Below, in pieces: positions 37,233 to 38,190 of a stretch of 38,190 nt of DNA. The stretch is from an uncultured Clostridia bacterium (GTDB lineage: Bacteria; Bacillota; Clostridia; Christensenellales; UBA1242): contig CANRDW010000008.1 in assembly GCA_947629505.1 (NCBI GenBank), positions 1-38,190 of the forward strand. The letters are read 5' to 3'. The position numbers were made by a program, and so were the translations under genes. Position 1 is the first letter of the stretch. Each line of letters begins with the position of its first letter. The notes beneath the pieces are model-generated. The model worked only from the letters and a program-made list of their open reading frames with translations, had not been told where the DNA came from and made no database searches.

Positions 37233-38190
37233 ATGGATATATTTCAAAAGACAAAAGGTGTTCATAATTATGATCAGGCAAGGGAAGCAGGCATTTATCC
37301 TTATTTCCACGCATTGACTTCCGGACAAGATACGATTGTGCAAATGGAAGGGCACGAAACTATCATGATAGGCTCAAACAACTATCTCGGCTTGACTTCA
37401 CATCCAGAAGTAATTCAGGCGGGCGTTGAAGCAATCAAAAAATATGGCTCGGGTAATTCCGGTTCAAGATTTTTGAACGGAACACTTGATTTGCATCTTG
37501 AACTTGAAAAGGAACTTGCAAAATTTTTAAATAAAGAAGCGGTTATGACCTTTTCAACCGGCTTTCAAACAAATCTTGGCATAATCAGTGCAATTGTTGG
37601 AAGAAACGACTATGTTCTTTGCGACAAAGAGAATCACGCATCAATCTATGACGGCTGCAAACTTTCATATGGCAAAATGCTTCGTTACAATCACAGCGAT
37701 ATGCAAGATTTGGAAGAGAAACTTAAAATTGTTCCAAAGGAAAGCGGCATATTGATTGTCACAGATGGCGTGTTTTCAATGAGCGGTGAAATTTGCAAGT
37801 TGCCGGAGATTGTTAAACTTGCAAAGAAATATGGCGCACGCGTTATGGTGGACGATGCACATGGCTTGGGCGTTTTAGGCGAGGGCGGTCGCGGAACAGC
37901 AAATTACTTTGGACTTGAAAAAGATGTTGATATTATCATGGGCACGTTTTCAAAATCTTTGGCGTCACTCGGCGGATATATGGCGGCAAGCGAACGCGTT
38001 GTAGATTTTGTAAAACACACTTCGCGCCCTTACATATTTGCAGCAAGCATAACTCCAGCATCAGTTGCGACAGCACTTGCAGCACTTAAAATTTTGGAAA
38101 GAGAGCCACAGCGTGTTCAAAACCTTTTGGACATAAGCGACTATATGCGCAAAGGTCTTAAAAAACTTGGCGTAAGCATAATTGACAGCA
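37233..38190 (+). CDS. PLP-dependent alpha-oxoamine synthase, serine palmitoyltransferase-like (3' truncated by window)
   Basis: MDIFQKTKGVHNYDQAREAGIYPYF...GSNNYLGLTSHPEV...GSGNSGSRFLNGTLDLHLELE...HASIYDGC...VDDAHGLGVLGEGGRGT...GTFSKSLASLGGYMAAS...SRPYIFAASITPA; RBS AAAGGGG. Confidence 0.88.
   Translation, partial: MDIFQKTKGVHNYDQAREAGIYPYFHALTSGQDTIVQMEGHETIMIGSNNYLGLTSHPEVIQAGVEAIKKYGSGNSGSRFLNGTLDLHLELEKELAKFLNKEAVMTFSTGFQTNLGIISAIVGRNDYVLCDKENHASIYDGCKLSYGKMLRYNHSDMQDLEEKLKIVPKESGILIVTDGVFSMSGEICKLPEIVKLAKKYGARVMVDDAHGLGVLGEGGRGTANYFGLEKDVDIIMGTFSKSLASLGGYMAASERVVDFVKHTSRPYIFAASITPASVATALAALKILEREPQRVQNLLDISDYMRKGLKKLGVSIIDS

Noticed and set aside
1-38190. CRISPR arrays, transposases, prophage genes
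   Set aside because: No regularly spaced repeats, transposase/integrase motifs or phage structural genes seen.

Overview
AT-rich window, probably from a Clostridia-like Firmicute chromosome. This taxonomic guess rests on Spo0A-type DNA-binding domains, a T-box leader, ABC-F, Cls and a VirD4-like ATPase. About 21 protein genes are supported, plus one partial gene at each end, one tRNA-Arg(TCG), a T-box leader and several terminators and promoters. Main observations: (1) Two divergent intergenic regions about 29 kb apart (7513-7542 and 36304-36331, both minus strand) carry nearly the same promoter module, TTGACAARTCCCCCCCCCGCA-n-TATAAT. A C9 homopolymer sits inside the -35/-10 spacer, as expected for a slipped-strand phase-variable promoter. 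One copy would drive an ABC transporter plus a 1667-aa Ig-like surface protein; the other drives an uncharacterised gene with a 35-aa companion. (2) Three consecutive small genes (10172-11434) encode stand-alone Spo0A C-terminal-like DNA-binding domains with no receiver domain. Perfect 0A-box sequences (TTTGTCGAA/TTCGACAAA) lie upstream, as an inverted pair before gene 1 and as a 10-bp-pitch tandem series before gene 3. (3) A roughly 4110-aa N-terminally anchored surface protein overlaps a cardiolipin synthase by ATGA. (4) glyS has an unusually compact T-box leader. (5) An SDR gene and a serine-palmitoyltransferase-like gene are adjacent, possibly for sphingolipid synthesis. (6) A VirD4/TraG-like ATPase has no conjugation neighbours. 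(7) A coupled pair of paralogous membrane proteins precedes the tRNA. All family calls come from reading motifs by eye; no database search was possible.
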